Origin: Wohlfahrtiimonas sp. G9077
Lineage (GTDB): Bacteria > Pseudomonadota > Gammaproteobacteria > Cardiobacteriales > Wohlfahrtiimonadaceae
Reading direction: 5' to 3'
DNA: 64,000 bases
Assembly (NCBI RefSeq): GCF_002252155.1
Contig: NZ_NEFD01000004.1
Location: 62,001-126,000 of the forward strand
Shown here: in pieces, positions 35,334 to 45,024 of the stretch
Position numbering within the stretch: the first letter of the stretch is position 1
How the letters are laid out: each line of letters begins with the position of its first letter
Translations under genes and position numbers: made by a program
The notes under the pieces: model-generated
What the model saw: only the letters and a program-made list of their open reading frames with translations
Told to the model about the DNA's origin: nothing
The model's database searches: none

Positions 35334-36500
35334 CTATTTTTTTTTAAGATTGTCCAAGAAATCTTTCACGCGGTCAATGAAGCCTTTCTCTTGTGGATTG
35401 TGTTTTTCCCCAAGGGTTTGACCAAATTGTTGGAGAATCTCTTTTTGTTCTGCCGTCAATTTAACAGGCGTTTCAATGTTCACGGTACAGAGCAAGTCAC
35501 CTTGATATTCACCGCGGATCGAACGCACGCCTTTACCACGCAAGCGGAACACGCGGCCCGTTTGTGTTTCTGCCGGAATTTTGAGATTCACGCGGCCATC
35601 GAGCGTTGGCACTTCAATTTCACCGCCTAAAGATGCTGTGACGAAGCTGATGGGCACCGTGCAATGAAGGTTTTGACCATCGCGTTTGAAGATGGGATGA
35701 GGACGCACATTGATTTGTACGTATAAATCACCATTTGGTCCGCCATTGACGCCCGCTTCACCTTTGCCTTCTAAGCGAATGTTGTTACCGCTATCCACGC
35801 CCGCTGGAATTTTAACTTCCAATGTTTGCGTTTTGTATTCAGTGCCAGAACCATTACATTTTTTACATGGATTTTTAATGATCTTACCGCGGCCATGACA
35901 CGTTGGGCAGGGCTGCTGAACAGAGAAAAATCCTTGTGACATGCGAACTTGTCCTGCGCCATGACAAGTGTCACAGGTTGTGACGCTTGTGCCAGGTTCA
36001 GCGCCTGTACCATCACAATGATCACAGGTGCTGCGAATGTTTGTTTTGACGCGGGCATTGGTGCCAAAAACCGCTTCTTCTAAAGAGATGTCCAATTGAT
36101 ATGCGACATCATCGCCACGATATGCGCGTGGACCAGAGCTGCGACGGCCGCCACCGTTGCTGCCAAAGATATCGCCAAACATATCTCCAAAGATGTCGCT
36201 AAAATCAGCGCCACCGCCTTGGCCGCCAAAACCACCAAAGCCGCCACCAAAACCACCAGCGCCGCCTTGACCATTGACAGCATCGTGACCATATTGATCA
36301 TACATGCGGCGTTTTTCTTCATTCGATAAAATTTCATAAGCGGCTTGCACTTCTTTAAATTGCTTTTCCGCTTCTTCTTCTTTACCAATATTTTTATCGG
36401 GGTGATACTTACTTGCCATGCGACGATAGGCTTTTTTGATCTCATCTTGAGAGGCCGTTTTTGCGACGCCTAACACTTCATAATAATCGCGTTGTGCCAT
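35334..36500 (-). CDS. dnaJ: Chaperone protein DnaJ
   Basis: A 388-aa type I J-protein. The J-domain has the HPD tripeptide in [10 protein letters not shown]; a Gly/Phe-rich region ([15 protein letters not shown]) follows; the zinc-binding domain has four CxxCxGxG repeats ([37 protein letters not shown]); the C-terminal substrate-binding domain is complete. It stimulates DnaK's ATPase and delivers unfolded clients. It follows dnaK by 135 bases with a hairpin between. Confidence 0.97.
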   Translation of the reverse strand: MAQRDYYEVLGVAKTASQDEIKKAYRRMASKYHPDKNIGKEEEAEKQFKEVQAAYEILSNEEKRRMYDQYGHDAVNGQGGAGGFGGGFGGFGGQGGGADFSDIFGDMFGDIFGSNGGGRRSSGPRAYRGDDVAYQLDISLEEAVFGTNARVKTNIRSTCDHCDGTGAEPGTSVTTCDTCHGAGQVRMSQGFFSVQQPCPTCHGRGKIIKNPCKKCNGSGTEYKTQTLEVKIPAGVDSGNNIRLEGKGEAGVNGGPNGDLYVQINVRPHPIFKRDGQNLHCTVPISFVTASLGGEIEVPTLDGRVNLKIPAETQTGRVFRLRGKGVRSIRGEYQGDLLCTVNIETPVKLTAEQKEILQQFGQTLGEKHNPQEKGFIDRVKDFLDNLKKK

Positions 36501-36590
36501 AATGTTTTCACTTCCTTGTGCTCAGAAACTCATCATTTTTCAATAATGAATCATTACGGAAAAATCAGGAGTTTCGCTTCTTTAAATAGC

Positions 36591-36614
36591 GCAATATCCC
36601 CGAAGGGATATTGC
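36591..36614 (-). repeat. Stem-loop in the dnaK-dnaJ gap
   Basis: GCAATATCCC (36591-36600) and GGGATATTGC (36605-36614) form a perfect 10-bp stem with a CGAA loop (TTCG on the minus strand). The T-run after it is poor, so it is likely a partial terminator or an mRNA-stability element that lowers dnaJ relative to dnaK. Confidence 0.6.
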
Positions 36615-36635
36615 TTGAGTTTAATTATGAATCAA

Positions 36636-38567
36636 TTATTTTTTGTCGTCTTTGACTTCTTCGAATTCAGCGTCAACCACATCATCTTTTGGTTTTGCGC
36701 CTGCATCTTGAGCCCCAGCTGCGCCAGCTTCACCGGCCGCTTGTTGCTGAGCGTATGCTTTTTCAGCAATTTTGCCTGCAGCTTCTGTCAACGCTTCAGT
36801 TTTCTTCTCGATCGCTTCAAGGTTGTCACCTTTCACCGCTTCTTGAAGTTCTTTGATTGCAGATTCAACCGCAGCGCGTTCGCTTGATTCAACTTGTTCG
36901 CCTAAATCTTTTAAAGATTTTTCAGACATGTGAATCATTTGTTCTGCTGTGTTGCGTGCTGCCACCAATTCTTGGAACTTCTTATCTTCTTCTGCGTGCA
37001 TTTCTGCATCTTTGATCATTTTATCAATGTCATCTTGAGATAAGCCAGAATCAGATTTAATCACGATGGATTGCTCTTTATTCGTCGCTTTGTCTTTCGC
37101 AGATACGTTGATCACGCCGTTGGCATCGATGTCAAATGTCACTTCGATTTGTGGTACGCCGCGTGGTGCAGGTGGGATGTCTGACAACTCAAATTGACCC
37201 AATGTTTTGTTTTGAGCAGCTTGAGGACGTTCACCTTGCAATACGTGGATTGTCACAGCCGGTTGGTTATCGGTTGCAGTTGAGAACACTTGGCTTGCTT
37301 TTGTTGGGATCGTCGTATTTTTATCGATGAGTTTAGTCATCACGCCGCCCATGGTTTCAATTCCTAAAGATAATGGTGTGACGTCTAACAACAACACATC
37401 TTTAACATGACCGCCTAATACACCGCCTTGAACAGCTGCACCCGAAGCCACAGCTTCATCAGGGTTCACGTCTTTACGAGGATCTTTACCAAAGAACTCT
37501 TTAACTTTCTCTTGTACTTTTGGCATGCGCGTTTGACCGCCCACCAAAATCACTTCGTCGATTTGAGAAACGGTTAAACCTGCATCTCTTAATGCCACTT
37601 TACAAGGCTCTAAAGTGCGATCGATTAAATCTTCCACTAAAGATTCTAATTTTGCACGTGTTAACTTGATGTTCAAGTGTTTAGGACCTGTGCTGTCTGC
37701 AGTGATGTATGGCAAGTTCACTTCAGTTTGTTGTGCAGAAGACAATTCGATTTTAGCTTTTTCACCGGCTTCTTTTAAGCGTTGTAATGCTAAAGGATCA
37801 TTGCGTAAATCAATGCCGCTCTCTTTTTCAAACTCTTTGACCAAGTAATCGATCACAGCTGCGTCAAAGTCTTCACCACCTAAGAATGTGTCACCATTTG
37901 TGGCAAGAACTTCAAATTGTTTTTCACCATCAACATCGGCAATTTCAATGATGGATAAGTCGAATGTACCACCACCTAAATCGTACACAGCAACTTTAGC
38001 ATCTTGTTTAGAGCCTTTGTCCATGCCGTAAGCAAGGGCAGCGGCTGTTGGTTCGTTGATGATGCGTTTAACATCTAAGCCTGCAATGCGACCAGCATCG
38101 ATGGTGGCTTGACGTTGTGAGTCATTGAAGTATGCAGGTACGGTGATCACAGCTTCTGTTACTTTTTCACCCAAGAAATCTTCTGCCGTTTGTTTCATTT
38201 TCATCAATACGCGGGCAGAAACTTCAGGTGGTGCTAATTTTTTACCGTCTAATACGCTCACCCATGCATCGCCATTGTCAGCTTTGATGATGGAGTAAGG
38301 CACCAAACCGATGTCTTTTTGAACTTCAGGGTCATTGAATTGACGACCAATTAAACGCTTGATGGCGAATAATGTATTTTTTGGATTCGTCACCGATTGG
38401 CGTTTTGCAGGTTGACCCACTAAAATTTCACCGCTTTCAGTATACGCGATGATGGAAGGTGTGGTGCGATCGCCTTCAGCGTTTTCAATCACACGAACTT
38501 TATCGCCATCCATCACAGCCACACAAGAGTTGGTGGTTCCTAAGTCAATACCAATAATTTTACTCAT
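36636..38567 (-). CDS. dnaK: Chaperone protein DnaK (Hsp70)
   Basis: A 643-aa Hsp70. It has the three family signatures [31 protein letters not shown] and [17 protein letters not shown], the linker [14 protein letters not shown], and the acidic C-terminal end [14 protein letters not shown]. The insert pattern in the nucleotide-binding domain is of the Gram-negative type. It binds exposed hydrophobic peptides in an ATP cycle with DnaJ and GrpE; grpE is not adjacent. Transcribed from a sigma-32-like promoter. Confidence 0.98.
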   Translation of the reverse strand: MSKIIGIDLGTTNSCVAVMDGDKVRVIENAEGDRTTPSIIAYTESGEILVGQPAKRQSVTNPKNTLFAIKRLIGRQFNDPEVQKDIGLVPYSIIKADNGDAWVSVLDGKKLAPPEVSARVLMKMKQTAEDFLGEKVTEAVITVPAYFNDSQRQATIDAGRIAGLDVKRIINEPTAAALAYGMDKGSKQDAKVAVYDLGGGTFDLSIIEIADVDGEKQFEVLATNGDTFLGGEDFDAAVIDYLVKEFEKESGIDLRNDPLALQRLKEAGEKAKIELSSAQQTEVNLPYITADSTGPKHLNIKLTRAKLESLVEDLIDRTLEPCKVALRDAGLTVSQIDEVILVGGQTRMPKVQEKVKEFFGKDPRKDVNPDEAVASGAAVQGGVLGGHVKDVLLLDVTPLSLGIETMGGVMTKLIDKNTTIPTKASQVFSTATDNQPAVTIHVLQGERPQAAQNKTLGQFELSDIPPAPRGVPQIEVTFDIDANGVINVSAKDKATNKEQSIVIKSDSGLSQDDIDKMIKDAEMHAEEDKKFQELVAARNTAEQMIHMSEKSLKDLGEQVESSERAAVESAIKELQEAVKGDNLEAIEKKTEALTEAAGKIAEKAYAQQQAAGEAGAAGAQDAGAKPKDDVVDAEFEEVKDDKK

Positions 38568-38626
38568 AATGATTTGCTCCTAAAAAAAGATTGCTTAAAT
38601 TCAGTTTTAATCTCTAACGGCTATAA

Positions 38627-38654
38627 AGATGGGGCGCGCTTTTAGGATTTCAAG
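38627..38654 (-). promoter_or_regulatory. Heat-shock (sigma-32) promoter of dnaKJ
   Basis: On the minus strand, CTTGAA (38654-38649) and CCCCATCT (38634-38627) are 14 bases apart, matching the sigma-32 consensus CTTGAAA-N11-16-CCCCATNT almost perfectly. Start expected near 38620, about 53 bases before the dnaK ATG. Confidence 0.85.
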
Positions 38655-38686
38655 AGAAAATATGAAAATTATTTAAATCTGTTCAA

Positions 38687-39397
38687 TTACAACGGCGGAC
38701 GGGCGCCAAACACCGCGCTGCCGACGCGAATCAACGTTGCCCCTTCTAATATGGCCCACTCTAAATCATGGCTCATGCCCATAGATAATTCTGTTGCCAA
38801 AGGCGGTAATAAGCCTTTGAGCAAGGCCTCATCCCGCAGGGATCGCAATAATTGATAACCTGCGCGCACTGCCATTTCATCATCAGCATTGAGGCCTATG
38901 GTCATTAAGCCACGAATCTTCAAAGATGGCAAATGTGCTAGGGTTTCTAAGAATTCAAAAAGATGATCAGGATCAAGACCTTGTTTGCTCGCTTCATGCG
39001 AGACATTGACCTGTACGAAAATCTCTCGCGTTGTGTCATGCTTTAGACATTCATCGTGCAGCTTTTGGGCTAAAGATGCGCGATCCACCGATTGAATGCA
39101 TTGAACATACGGGAAAATGGCTTTGACTTTATTGGTTTGTAAATGGCCGATAAAGTGCTGCTCATACGGCATGATGGCCATCGGCGCTGGGTGAATTAAC
39201 GGAAATTTATCCATTACTTCTTGGGCGCGATTTTCCCCAATTAAGCCATAACCTAAATCAATGGCCGCTTGAATGGTTTCAACGGGCTGCGTTTTAGTGG
39301 CAAGGAGCAGTTGAATCTCCTTAGGATCGCGCTGTGCTGCTTGGCAAGCTGCCTCAATGCGCGCGGTGATGGTTTTTAAATGGTTGGCTAAAGTCAT
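38687..39397 (-). CDS. yggS: YggS-family pyridoxal-phosphate homeostasis protein
   Basis: A 236-aa PLP-binding TIM-barrel protein (PLPBP family). The PLP lysine is in LLATKTQPVETI; GENRAQEV, HFIGHLQTNK and GLMTIGLNADD are conserved family blocks, and the phosphate-binding end reads LSMGMSHDLEWAI. It balances the PLP pool; no catalytic activity is known. It lies 4 bases downstream of the response-regulator gene, so it is probably co-transcribed with topA and that gene. Confidence 0.95.
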   Translation of the reverse strand: MTLANHLKTITARIEAACQAAQRDPKEIQLLLATKTQPVETIQAAIDLGYGLIGENRAQEVMDKFPLIHPAPMAIMPYEQHFIGHLQTNKVKAIFPYVQCIQSVDRASLAQKLHDECLKHDTTREIFVQVNVSHEASKQGLDPDHLFEFLETLAHLPSLKIRGLMTIGLNADDEMAVRAGYQLLRSLRDEALLKGLLPPLATELSMGMSHDLEWAILEGATLIRVGSAVFGARPPL

Positions 39398-39401
39398 GTG
39401 G

Positions 39402-40781
39402 CTATCCGATTTTTTTCGGGTCGATGTCTAAGGATTTTAATTTACGATAAAGGTTTGTGCGCTCCATGCCCACTTTTTCAGCAAGTTTGGCAATATTGCC
39501 TTCACATGATTTAAATTGCGCGAGTAAATAGGCTTTTTCAAACTGTTCACGGGCTTCACGCAATGGTAAATCCAGCGGCAATAGATCTTCAGGAATCACA
39601 TGAGTTTGGCTCTTTTTCGTGAGGATTTGATTGACCTCATCAAGGGAAACCTCCTCATTTTTACCGAGCACCAATAATTGCTGCACCACAGATTTGAGCT
39701 CTTGCACATTGCCATGCCAAGTGTGATTGCGAAGGCGATTTTGCACCGCAATTGGGAAATGACGATATTGTAAATGCTCTTCATCCACAAAATGATGAAT
39801 GTAAAAGGCAATTAAATCGGGCACATCTTCAGGATGAGCAGAGAGGGCAGGAATCTCTAACGGTAAGACATTGAGCTTGTAGTACAGCGCTTCATTGAAC
39901 TCTTTTTCATCCACTAAAACCGACAGATCATCACGAGAAATGGCGATGAAACGCACATTTTTCGGCAATAAGTTTTTACCATTGACGCGAAAGTAATCGG
40001 TGTTTGACAAAATGTCAGCCAATTTTTTTTGCGCATCTAAACTGAGCTGAGTGACGTTGTCTAAAATGACAGAGCCGCCGCTCGCTTGCTCTAAAATGCC
40101 TTGTGTGATGTGGCTACCCATCTCTTTACCAAGCAGCGTCTCTTCAATGTTTTCCTCAGACAATTGCCCTAAATTGACGGTGATTAACGGCTGCTGTGCT
40201 CTGTCTGACAACGAATGAATGTAATGGGCGAACAGATGTTTGCCTGCGCCAATGTCGCCTTCTAGGAGCACCGTGCGATTGCCAGATTCAGCAATCTGTT
40301 TTGCTTGATTGCGCAGCGCCGTCATGATGGCACTTTTGCCCACCGGTTCAAACACAGGCTGCGGGTTAAAGTTTTGTGGCTTTGCCGATGGCTGCGTGGT
40401 TTGCTCCTTTAAAGCGCGTTTGACCACCGCCACCAATTTTGCCAATGTTAAGGGCTTTTCAAGAAAATCAAATGCGCCAAGCTTTGTGGCTTCAATGGCA
40501 TGTTCAAGGGTGCCATGTCCGCTCATCATCACGACAGAAAAGGGCAAGGTTTGATAACTTTGTTTCCATGCATTGAGAAGGGAAATGCCATCAATGTCAG
40601 GCATCCAAATGTCTAGAAGCACCAAATCAGGCTTGCTTTGATCAATGGCATCGCGCGCTTCTTGACCATTACACGCGGTGCGCACGGAAAAGCCTTCATC
40701 TTCTAAAATGTCTTTAATGAGGTCATTGATGTCTTCTTCATCATCGACCACCAAAATTTGTGTATCTTTAAGATCGCTCAT
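39402..40781 (-). CDS. NtrC/NtrX-like response regulator without the GAFTGA loop
   Basis: A 459-aa protein with three parts: a receiver domain (VVDDEED, phospho-acceptor Asp57 in LVLLDIWMPD, Lys109), an AAA+ domain (Walker A GDIGAGKHLF near 175, but a degenerate Walker B reading SVILDNV at 237-243), and a Fis-type helix-turn-helix at the C-terminus (GMERTNLYRKLKSLDID). The sigma-54-contacting GAFTGA loop is replaced by LLGKEMGSHITQGILEQA. The C-terminus resembles NtrX. No histidine kinase gene is near. It starts 2 bases after the topA stop, giving a likely topA-regulator-yggS operon. Confidence 0.83.
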   Translation of the reverse strand: MSDLKDTQILVVDDEEDINDLIKDILEDEGFSVRTACNGQEARDAIDQSKPDLVLLDIWMPDIDGISLLNAWKQSYQTLPFSVVMMSGHGTLEHAIEATKLGAFDFLEKPLTLAKLVAVVKRALKEQTTQPSAKPQNFNPQPVFEPVGKSAIMTALRNQAKQIAESGNRTVLLEGDIGAGKHLFAHYIHSLSDRAQQPLITVNLGQLSEENIEETLLGKEMGSHITQGILEQASGGSVILDNVTQLSLDAQKKLADILSNTDYFRVNGKNLLPKNVRFIAISRDDLSVLVDEKEFNEALYYKLNVLPLEIPALSAHPEDVPDLIAFYIHHFVDEEHLQYRHFPIAVQNRLRNHTWHGNVQELKSVVQQLLVLGKNEEVSLDEVNQILTKKSQTHVIPEDLLPLDLPLREAREQFEKAYLLAQFKSCEGNIAKLAEKVGMERTNLYRKLKSLDIDPKKIG

Positions 40782-40783
40782 GA

Positions 40784-43267
40784 TTATTCACTCTCTTTTT
40801 TTGTCACTTTTTTCGTTGCGGTTTTCTTAGATGCAGCTTTTTTTGCCGGCGTCTTTTTGGCCGCAGTTTTTTTAGGTTTTGTGTCACCTTTTACATCATC
40901 CGCCTTTTTGGTGGACTTTTTCGCAGGTGATTTTTTGGTCGTTGCCTTTTTCGCCGTGGTTTTCTTAGTGGCGGTTTTTTTCGTGCGTTTTGCGGGTGCT
41001 TTGGCAAGCAGCGCTTGGCATTCTTCTAATGTTAATGCGGCAGGATTTTCGCAATCTTTCGGGATGCGCGCATTTTTCTCACCATCTGTGACGTAAGGTC
41101 CCCAGCGGCCATTTAAGATTTGAATGTTATGCTCTTCAAAGGCTTTGATGAATTTTGCAGCTTCTGCCGCTTTGTGGGCTGCCACAAGTTCTAGCGCGCG
41201 CGGCAATTCAATGGTGTAGGGATCATCTTCTTTTAAAGAGACAAACTTTTGACCATATTGAATGTAAGGGCCAAAGCGACCAATGTTTGCCCGCACCGCT
41301 TCACCTTCGTCCGTGGTGCCAAGGCTTCTTGGCAAGGTGAAGAGTGCAAGCGCTTCTTCTAATGTAATGGTGTTGATGCGCTGCTCTTTACGAAGGGAGG
41401 CAAATTTGGGCTTCTCTTCATCATCTTTATCGCCAATTTGGGCAAATGGACCAAAACGCCCGATGCGCACAGACACAGGTTTACCAGATTTGGGGTCAAT
41501 GCCAAGTTCACGGGCTTGGGCAACATCTGCGCGTGAGACAGATTTATCTTTGGTGACACACAGCTCATGAAACGGCGTCCAGAACTCTTTCATCACAGGA
41601 ATCCATGCCAATTGTCCATTGGCAATTTCATCAAGTTCGCCTTCCATTTTGGCGGTGAAGTCATAATCCACATATTGCGTGAAATGTTCCGTTAAAAAGC
41701 GGGACACAATGCGCCCAACATCCGTTGGGAAAAAGCGGCGCTGATCCACAGTCACGTATTCACGATTTTGCAATGTGGAGATGATGGCTGAATAGGTGGA
41801 TGGGCGGCCAATGTCATGTTCTTCTAACGCTTTAACGAGCGAGGCTTCAGAGAAGCGTGGTGGTGGCTCGGTAAAGTGTTGGGTGGCGATCACTTCATCA
41901 ATGTGAACGGCATCGCCCACATTTAAAGCAGGCAATAATTTCTCATCATCTTCCTCTTTTTTATCATCAAAACTTTCGGTGTAAACGATGATGAAGCCAG
42001 GGAATAAGATGGTGGAACCATTGGCACGAAATGTGTGCAATTTTGCTTGCCCTAGATCCACAGCCACCGTATCTAAAATGGCAGAGGACATTTGGGAAGC
42101 CACCGTGCGCTTCCAGATCAATTCATATAAACGGAATTGATCTGAGGTTAAGTATTGCTTAATGTCATCAGGATGACGGAATGCAGAGGTTGGGCGAATG
42201 GCTTCATGCGCCTCTTGTGCATTTTTGGATTTGGTTTTATAAACGCGCGGCGTTTCAGGCAGATAATCATCTCCGTAGCGTGTTTTAACCAATTTGGCAA
42301 TCTCATCTACGGCTTCTTTGGCAAGGGAAACGGAGTCGGTACGCATATATGTGATCAAACCGATGGTTTCTGTGCCAATGTTGATCCCTTCATACAGCGT
42401 TTGAGCGGTGCGCATGGTGCGGGTTGTGGCAAAGCCAAGTTTACGCGCTGCCTCTTGTTGCATGGTAGATGTGGTAAAAGGTGCTGTTGGGTTTCTGCGG
42501 CGCTGTTTTTTCTCAATGTTATAAACAGGCAGCGTTTGACCAAATGTTTGGATCAAGGCATTTTTTGCAGCCATGGCGGTTGCTTCATTCGTGAAGGAAA
42601 ATTGCTCCACTTTTTGCCCGTCAAATTCAGTCAAGCGACCTTTAAATGCAACATCATTGTGCTTTAATTGTGATTCAATGGTCCAATATTCTTCGGGTTT
42701 AAAGGCTTCAATGGCATCTTCACGCTCACAAATCATGCGAAGGGCTGGCGTTTGTACGCGTCCTGCGGACAATCCCGGGCTGATTTTTTTCCAAAGAAGC
42801 GGGGATAAATTAAAGCCCACTAAATAGTCAAGGGCGCGGCGCGCTTGCTGGGCGTTGACCATATCCATGGAGATGTCACGCGGATGCATGATGGCTTCTT
42901 CAATCGCAGATTTGGTGATTTCATGGAACACCACGCGTGCCACCGATTTATCTTTGAGGAGATTTTTCTCATCTAAATACTCTTTGATGTGCCAAGAGAT
43001 GGCTTCACCTTCGCGATCCGGATCCGTCGCTAACAATAACGCATCAGCATCTTTTAAGGCTTTGACAATTTCATTGATGTGCTTTTGATTGCGCTCGACA
43101 ATTTCATACTTCATGGCGAAATCATGATCGGGATCAACCGCACCAGTTTTAGGCACCAAATCGCGAATGTGCCCAAAAGAGGCAAGCACTTTATAGTCTT
43201 TGCCTAAGTATTTATTGATCGTTTTGGCCTTTGCGGGGGATTCCACAATAACAAGAGTTTTACTCAT
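40784..43267 (-). CDS. topA: DNA topoisomerase I
   Basis: An 827-aa type IA topoisomerase. The Toprim domain has VESPAKAKTINKYLG and the acidic TDPDREGEAIS; the catalytic tyrosine is Tyr307 in GLITYMRTDS. It relaxes negative supercoils. In place of E. coli's zinc-finger region there are repeats of the RIGRFGPFAQIG / NIGRFGPYIQYG / NGRWGPYVTDG type without CxxC pairs, and then a Lys/Ala/Thr-rich tail of about 75 residues (from APAKRTKKTATKK) that should bind DNA nonspecifically. Monocistronic start, ATG at 43267. Confidence 0.96.
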   Translation of the reverse strand: MSKTLVIVESPAKAKTINKYLGKDYKVLASFGHIRDLVPKTGAVDPDHDFAMKYEIVERNQKHINEIVKALKDADALLLATDPDREGEAISWHIKEYLDEKNLLKDKSVARVVFHEITKSAIEEAIMHPRDISMDMVNAQQARRALDYLVGFNLSPLLWKKISPGLSAGRVQTPALRMICEREDAIEAFKPEEYWTIESQLKHNDVAFKGRLTEFDGQKVEQFSFTNEATAMAAKNALIQTFGQTLPVYNIEKKQRRRNPTAPFTTSTMQQEAARKLGFATTRTMRTAQTLYEGINIGTETIGLITYMRTDSVSLAKEAVDEIAKLVKTRYGDDYLPETPRVYKTKSKNAQEAHEAIRPTSAFRHPDDIKQYLTSDQFRLYELIWKRTVASQMSSAILDTVAVDLGQAKLHTFRANGSTILFPGFIIVYTESFDDKKEEDDEKLLPALNVGDAVHIDEVIATQHFTEPPPRFSEASLVKALEEHDIGRPSTYSAIISTLQNREYVTVDQRRFFPTDVGRIVSRFLTEHFTQYVDYDFTAKMEGELDEIANGQLAWIPVMKEFWTPFHELCVTKDKSVSRADVAQARELGIDPKSGKPVSVRIGRFGPFAQIGDKDDEEKPKFASLRKEQRINTITLEEALALFTLPRSLGTTDEGEAVRANIGRFGPYIQYGQKFVSLKEDDPYTIELPRALELVAAHKAAEAAKFIKAFEEHNIQILNGRWGPYVTDGEKNARIPKDCENPAALTLEECQALLAKAPAKRTKKTATKKTTAKKATTKKSPAKKSTKKADDVKGDTKPKKTAAKKTPAKKAASKKTATKKVTKKESE

Positions 43268-43462
43268 GAATGTTAAAATTTCCTACAGTTGTCTGAATAT
43301 GTTAAAAGGTTAAAGCTTAGTAGTTATTTAGAATTTTGTCATAAAGCTTTACGAAGTTTTACTAAAAATGTGGAGATAATACACTTTCATGTACTTAATG
43401 AAAACTAAATAATAAGCTACAATGTTGGCCCTAATCTTTCAAGTCATAGGATAAAAGATCAT

Positions 43463-43606
43463 ATGCGTCGTCGCGAAGAGAAACAAAAAAGATCATTTGG
43501 ATGGTTGTACATCGTCATCATCGTTGTCTTCATTGGTTGGGTGATGATGGATGATTATGGTGCCGGTTTATTTGAAAATGAATCCATTGAGATCCCGATG
43601 CCATGA
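43463..43606 (+). CDS. Small single-pass membrane protein (47 aa)
   Basis: A short ORF, MRRREEKQKRSFGW then WLYIVIIVVFIGWVMM, then DDYGAGLFENESIEIPMP: a strongly basic N-terminus, one membrane helix and an acidic end, so an inside-in, outside-acidic orientation. Its TGA overlaps the dgkA ATG as ATGA, which supports real translation and coupling. A weak GGATAAAAG lies upstream, and a TACAAT -10 is at 43418-43423. I do not recognise a family. Confidence 0.6.
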   Translation: MRRREEKQKRSFGWLYIVIIVVFIGWVMMDDYGAGLFENESIEIPMP

Positions 43607-43971
43607 TGAATAAACCCGGAGCAACAGGGCTAACACGCATTCGTCATGCGTGCGGTTACTCCATCAAAGGTTTACGGGCGGCTTTTTTAAGTGAAGCGGC
43701 CTTTCGACAAGAAGTGTATGCATTGCCGATTGTACTCTGTTTGGCCATTTGGCTTGCAAACACGGGCATTGAGTTTGCGCTCCTCTTTGGGAGTTTTGGC
43801 TTAATTTTAGTGGCAGAGCTTGTCAATTCTGCCCTTGAAGCTGTGGTGGATCGCATTGGTCCTGAGCATCATCCGCTCTCTGGGCAGGCGAAGGATATAG
43901 GATCGGCCATTGTGATGGTGGCCATGATCTTGATGGCTGTGACATGGGTTGCAGTATTGGTATTTCGCTAA
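43603..43971 (+). CDS. dgkA: Diacylglycerol kinase
   Basis: A 122-aa membrane enzyme with three helices. SEAAFRQEVYALPIVL and the active-site segment ELVNSALEAVVDRIG are the family's conserved blocks, with Glu residues for Mg-ATP binding. It phosphorylates diacylglycerol released by membrane-derived glucan synthesis or LPS modification. It overlaps the 47-aa ORF upstream and lies 24 bases before tsaD. Confidence 0.95.
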   Translation: MMNKPGATGLTRIRHACGYSIKGLRAAFLSEAAFRQEVYALPIVLCLAIWLANTGIEFALLFGSFGLILVAELVNSALEAVVDRIGPEHHPLSGQAKDIGSAIVMVAMILMAVTWVAVLVFR

Positions 43972-43995
43972 TTGAATCAGAAATAGAAGGTAAAA

Positions 43996-45024
43996 GTGTT
44001 AGTACTTGGAATTGAAAGTTCGTGCGATGAAACGGGCGTTGCGCTGTATGACAGCGAAAACGGTTTGGTGGCACATCAAATTTATTCACAAATTGCGTTG
44101 CATGCGCTCTATGGTGGCGTGGTGCCGGAATTGGCATCGCGGGATCACATTCGTAAGTTGCCTTTGTTGGTGAATGCAGCCCTTGAAGAGGCTGGGAAAG
44201 ATTATAAAGACATCGATGGCATTGCCTTTACAGAAGGCCCAGGTCTCATTGGTGCATTGATGGTGGGTGCATTGTATGCCCAAGGTTTGGGATATGCACT
44301 CAATAAGCCGCTCGTGGGCATCAATCACATGGAAGCCCATTTGCAAGCGGTGCATTTAGAAGAGGATAAGCCGGCGTATCCATTTTTAACGTTATTGGTC
44401 TCTGGCGGTCATTCGCAATTGGTGTTGGTGGAAGCGTTTGGCGAGTATCAAATTTTGGGCGATACGCTCGATGATGCTGTGGGTGAAGCGTTTGATAAAA
44501 CGGCAAAACTCATGGATTTACCTTATCCCGGCGGCGCTAAATTGGCCAAATTGGCAGAAGCAGGTGATGAGAAAGCCTATGCATTCCCGCGCCCAATGTT
44601 AGACAGCGGCGATTTGCGTTTCAGTTTTAGCGGCCTTAAAACCAAAGTGGCGATGACCATTAAAGATGCCACCGAAGCTGATTACCCGAACATCGCGGCG
44701 AGTTTTCAGCGCGCAGTCATTGATACATTGACGGCAAAAGCGAAAAAAGCCGTATTGCAAACGGGTGTACAATCCATTGTGATTGCAGGCGGCGTGGCTG
44801 CCAATCAGTTATTGCGTCAAGAGTTGGCGCGTGTGATGGATCCACTTGGCGTGCGCGTTTTTTATCCGCGTCCACTCTTTTGTACGGACAATGGTGCCAT
44901 GGTGGCCTACGTGGGTCATGAGCGCTTGGTGCGCAATCAAGGCGCAGTGAATTATGAGGTTAAACTCAAAGCACGTTGGCCATTGTCTGACTTATCCGAA
45001 AAGGCAGAAAAACACGATGCATAG
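43996..45024 (+). CDS. tsaD: tRNA N6-threonylcarbamoyltransferase TsaD
   Basis: A 342-aa ASKHA-fold protein starting with GTG (AGAAGG upstream). LGIESSCDETGVALYD and the metal-binding motif GINHMEAHL (HMEAH) are diagnostic, as are VSGGHSQLVLVE and AGGVAANQLLR. With TsaB, TsaC and TsaE it makes t6A37 on tRNAs that read ANN codons. Its last 8 bases overlap the start of the dGTPase gene. Confidence 0.97.
   Translation: MLVLGIESSCDETGVALYDSENGLVAHQIYSQIALHALYGGVVPELASRDHIRKLPLLVNAALEEAGKDYKDIDGIAFTEGPGLIGALMVGALYAQGLGYALNKPLVGINHMEAHLQAVHLEEDKPAYPFLTLLVSGGHSQLVLVEAFGEYQILGDTLDDAVGEAFDKTAKLMDLPYPGGAKLAKLAEAGDEKAYAFPRPMLDSGDLRFSFSGLKTKVAMTIKDATEADYPNIAASFQRAVIDTLTAKAKKAVLQTGVQSIVIAGGVAANQLLRQELARVMDPLGVRVFYPRPLFCTDNGAMVAYVGHERLVRNQGAVNYEVKLKARWPLSDLSEKAEKHDA

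Noticed and set aside
36180-36290. GC-rich repeat in dnaJ
   Set aside because: It encodes the normal Gly/Phe-rich region of DnaJ.
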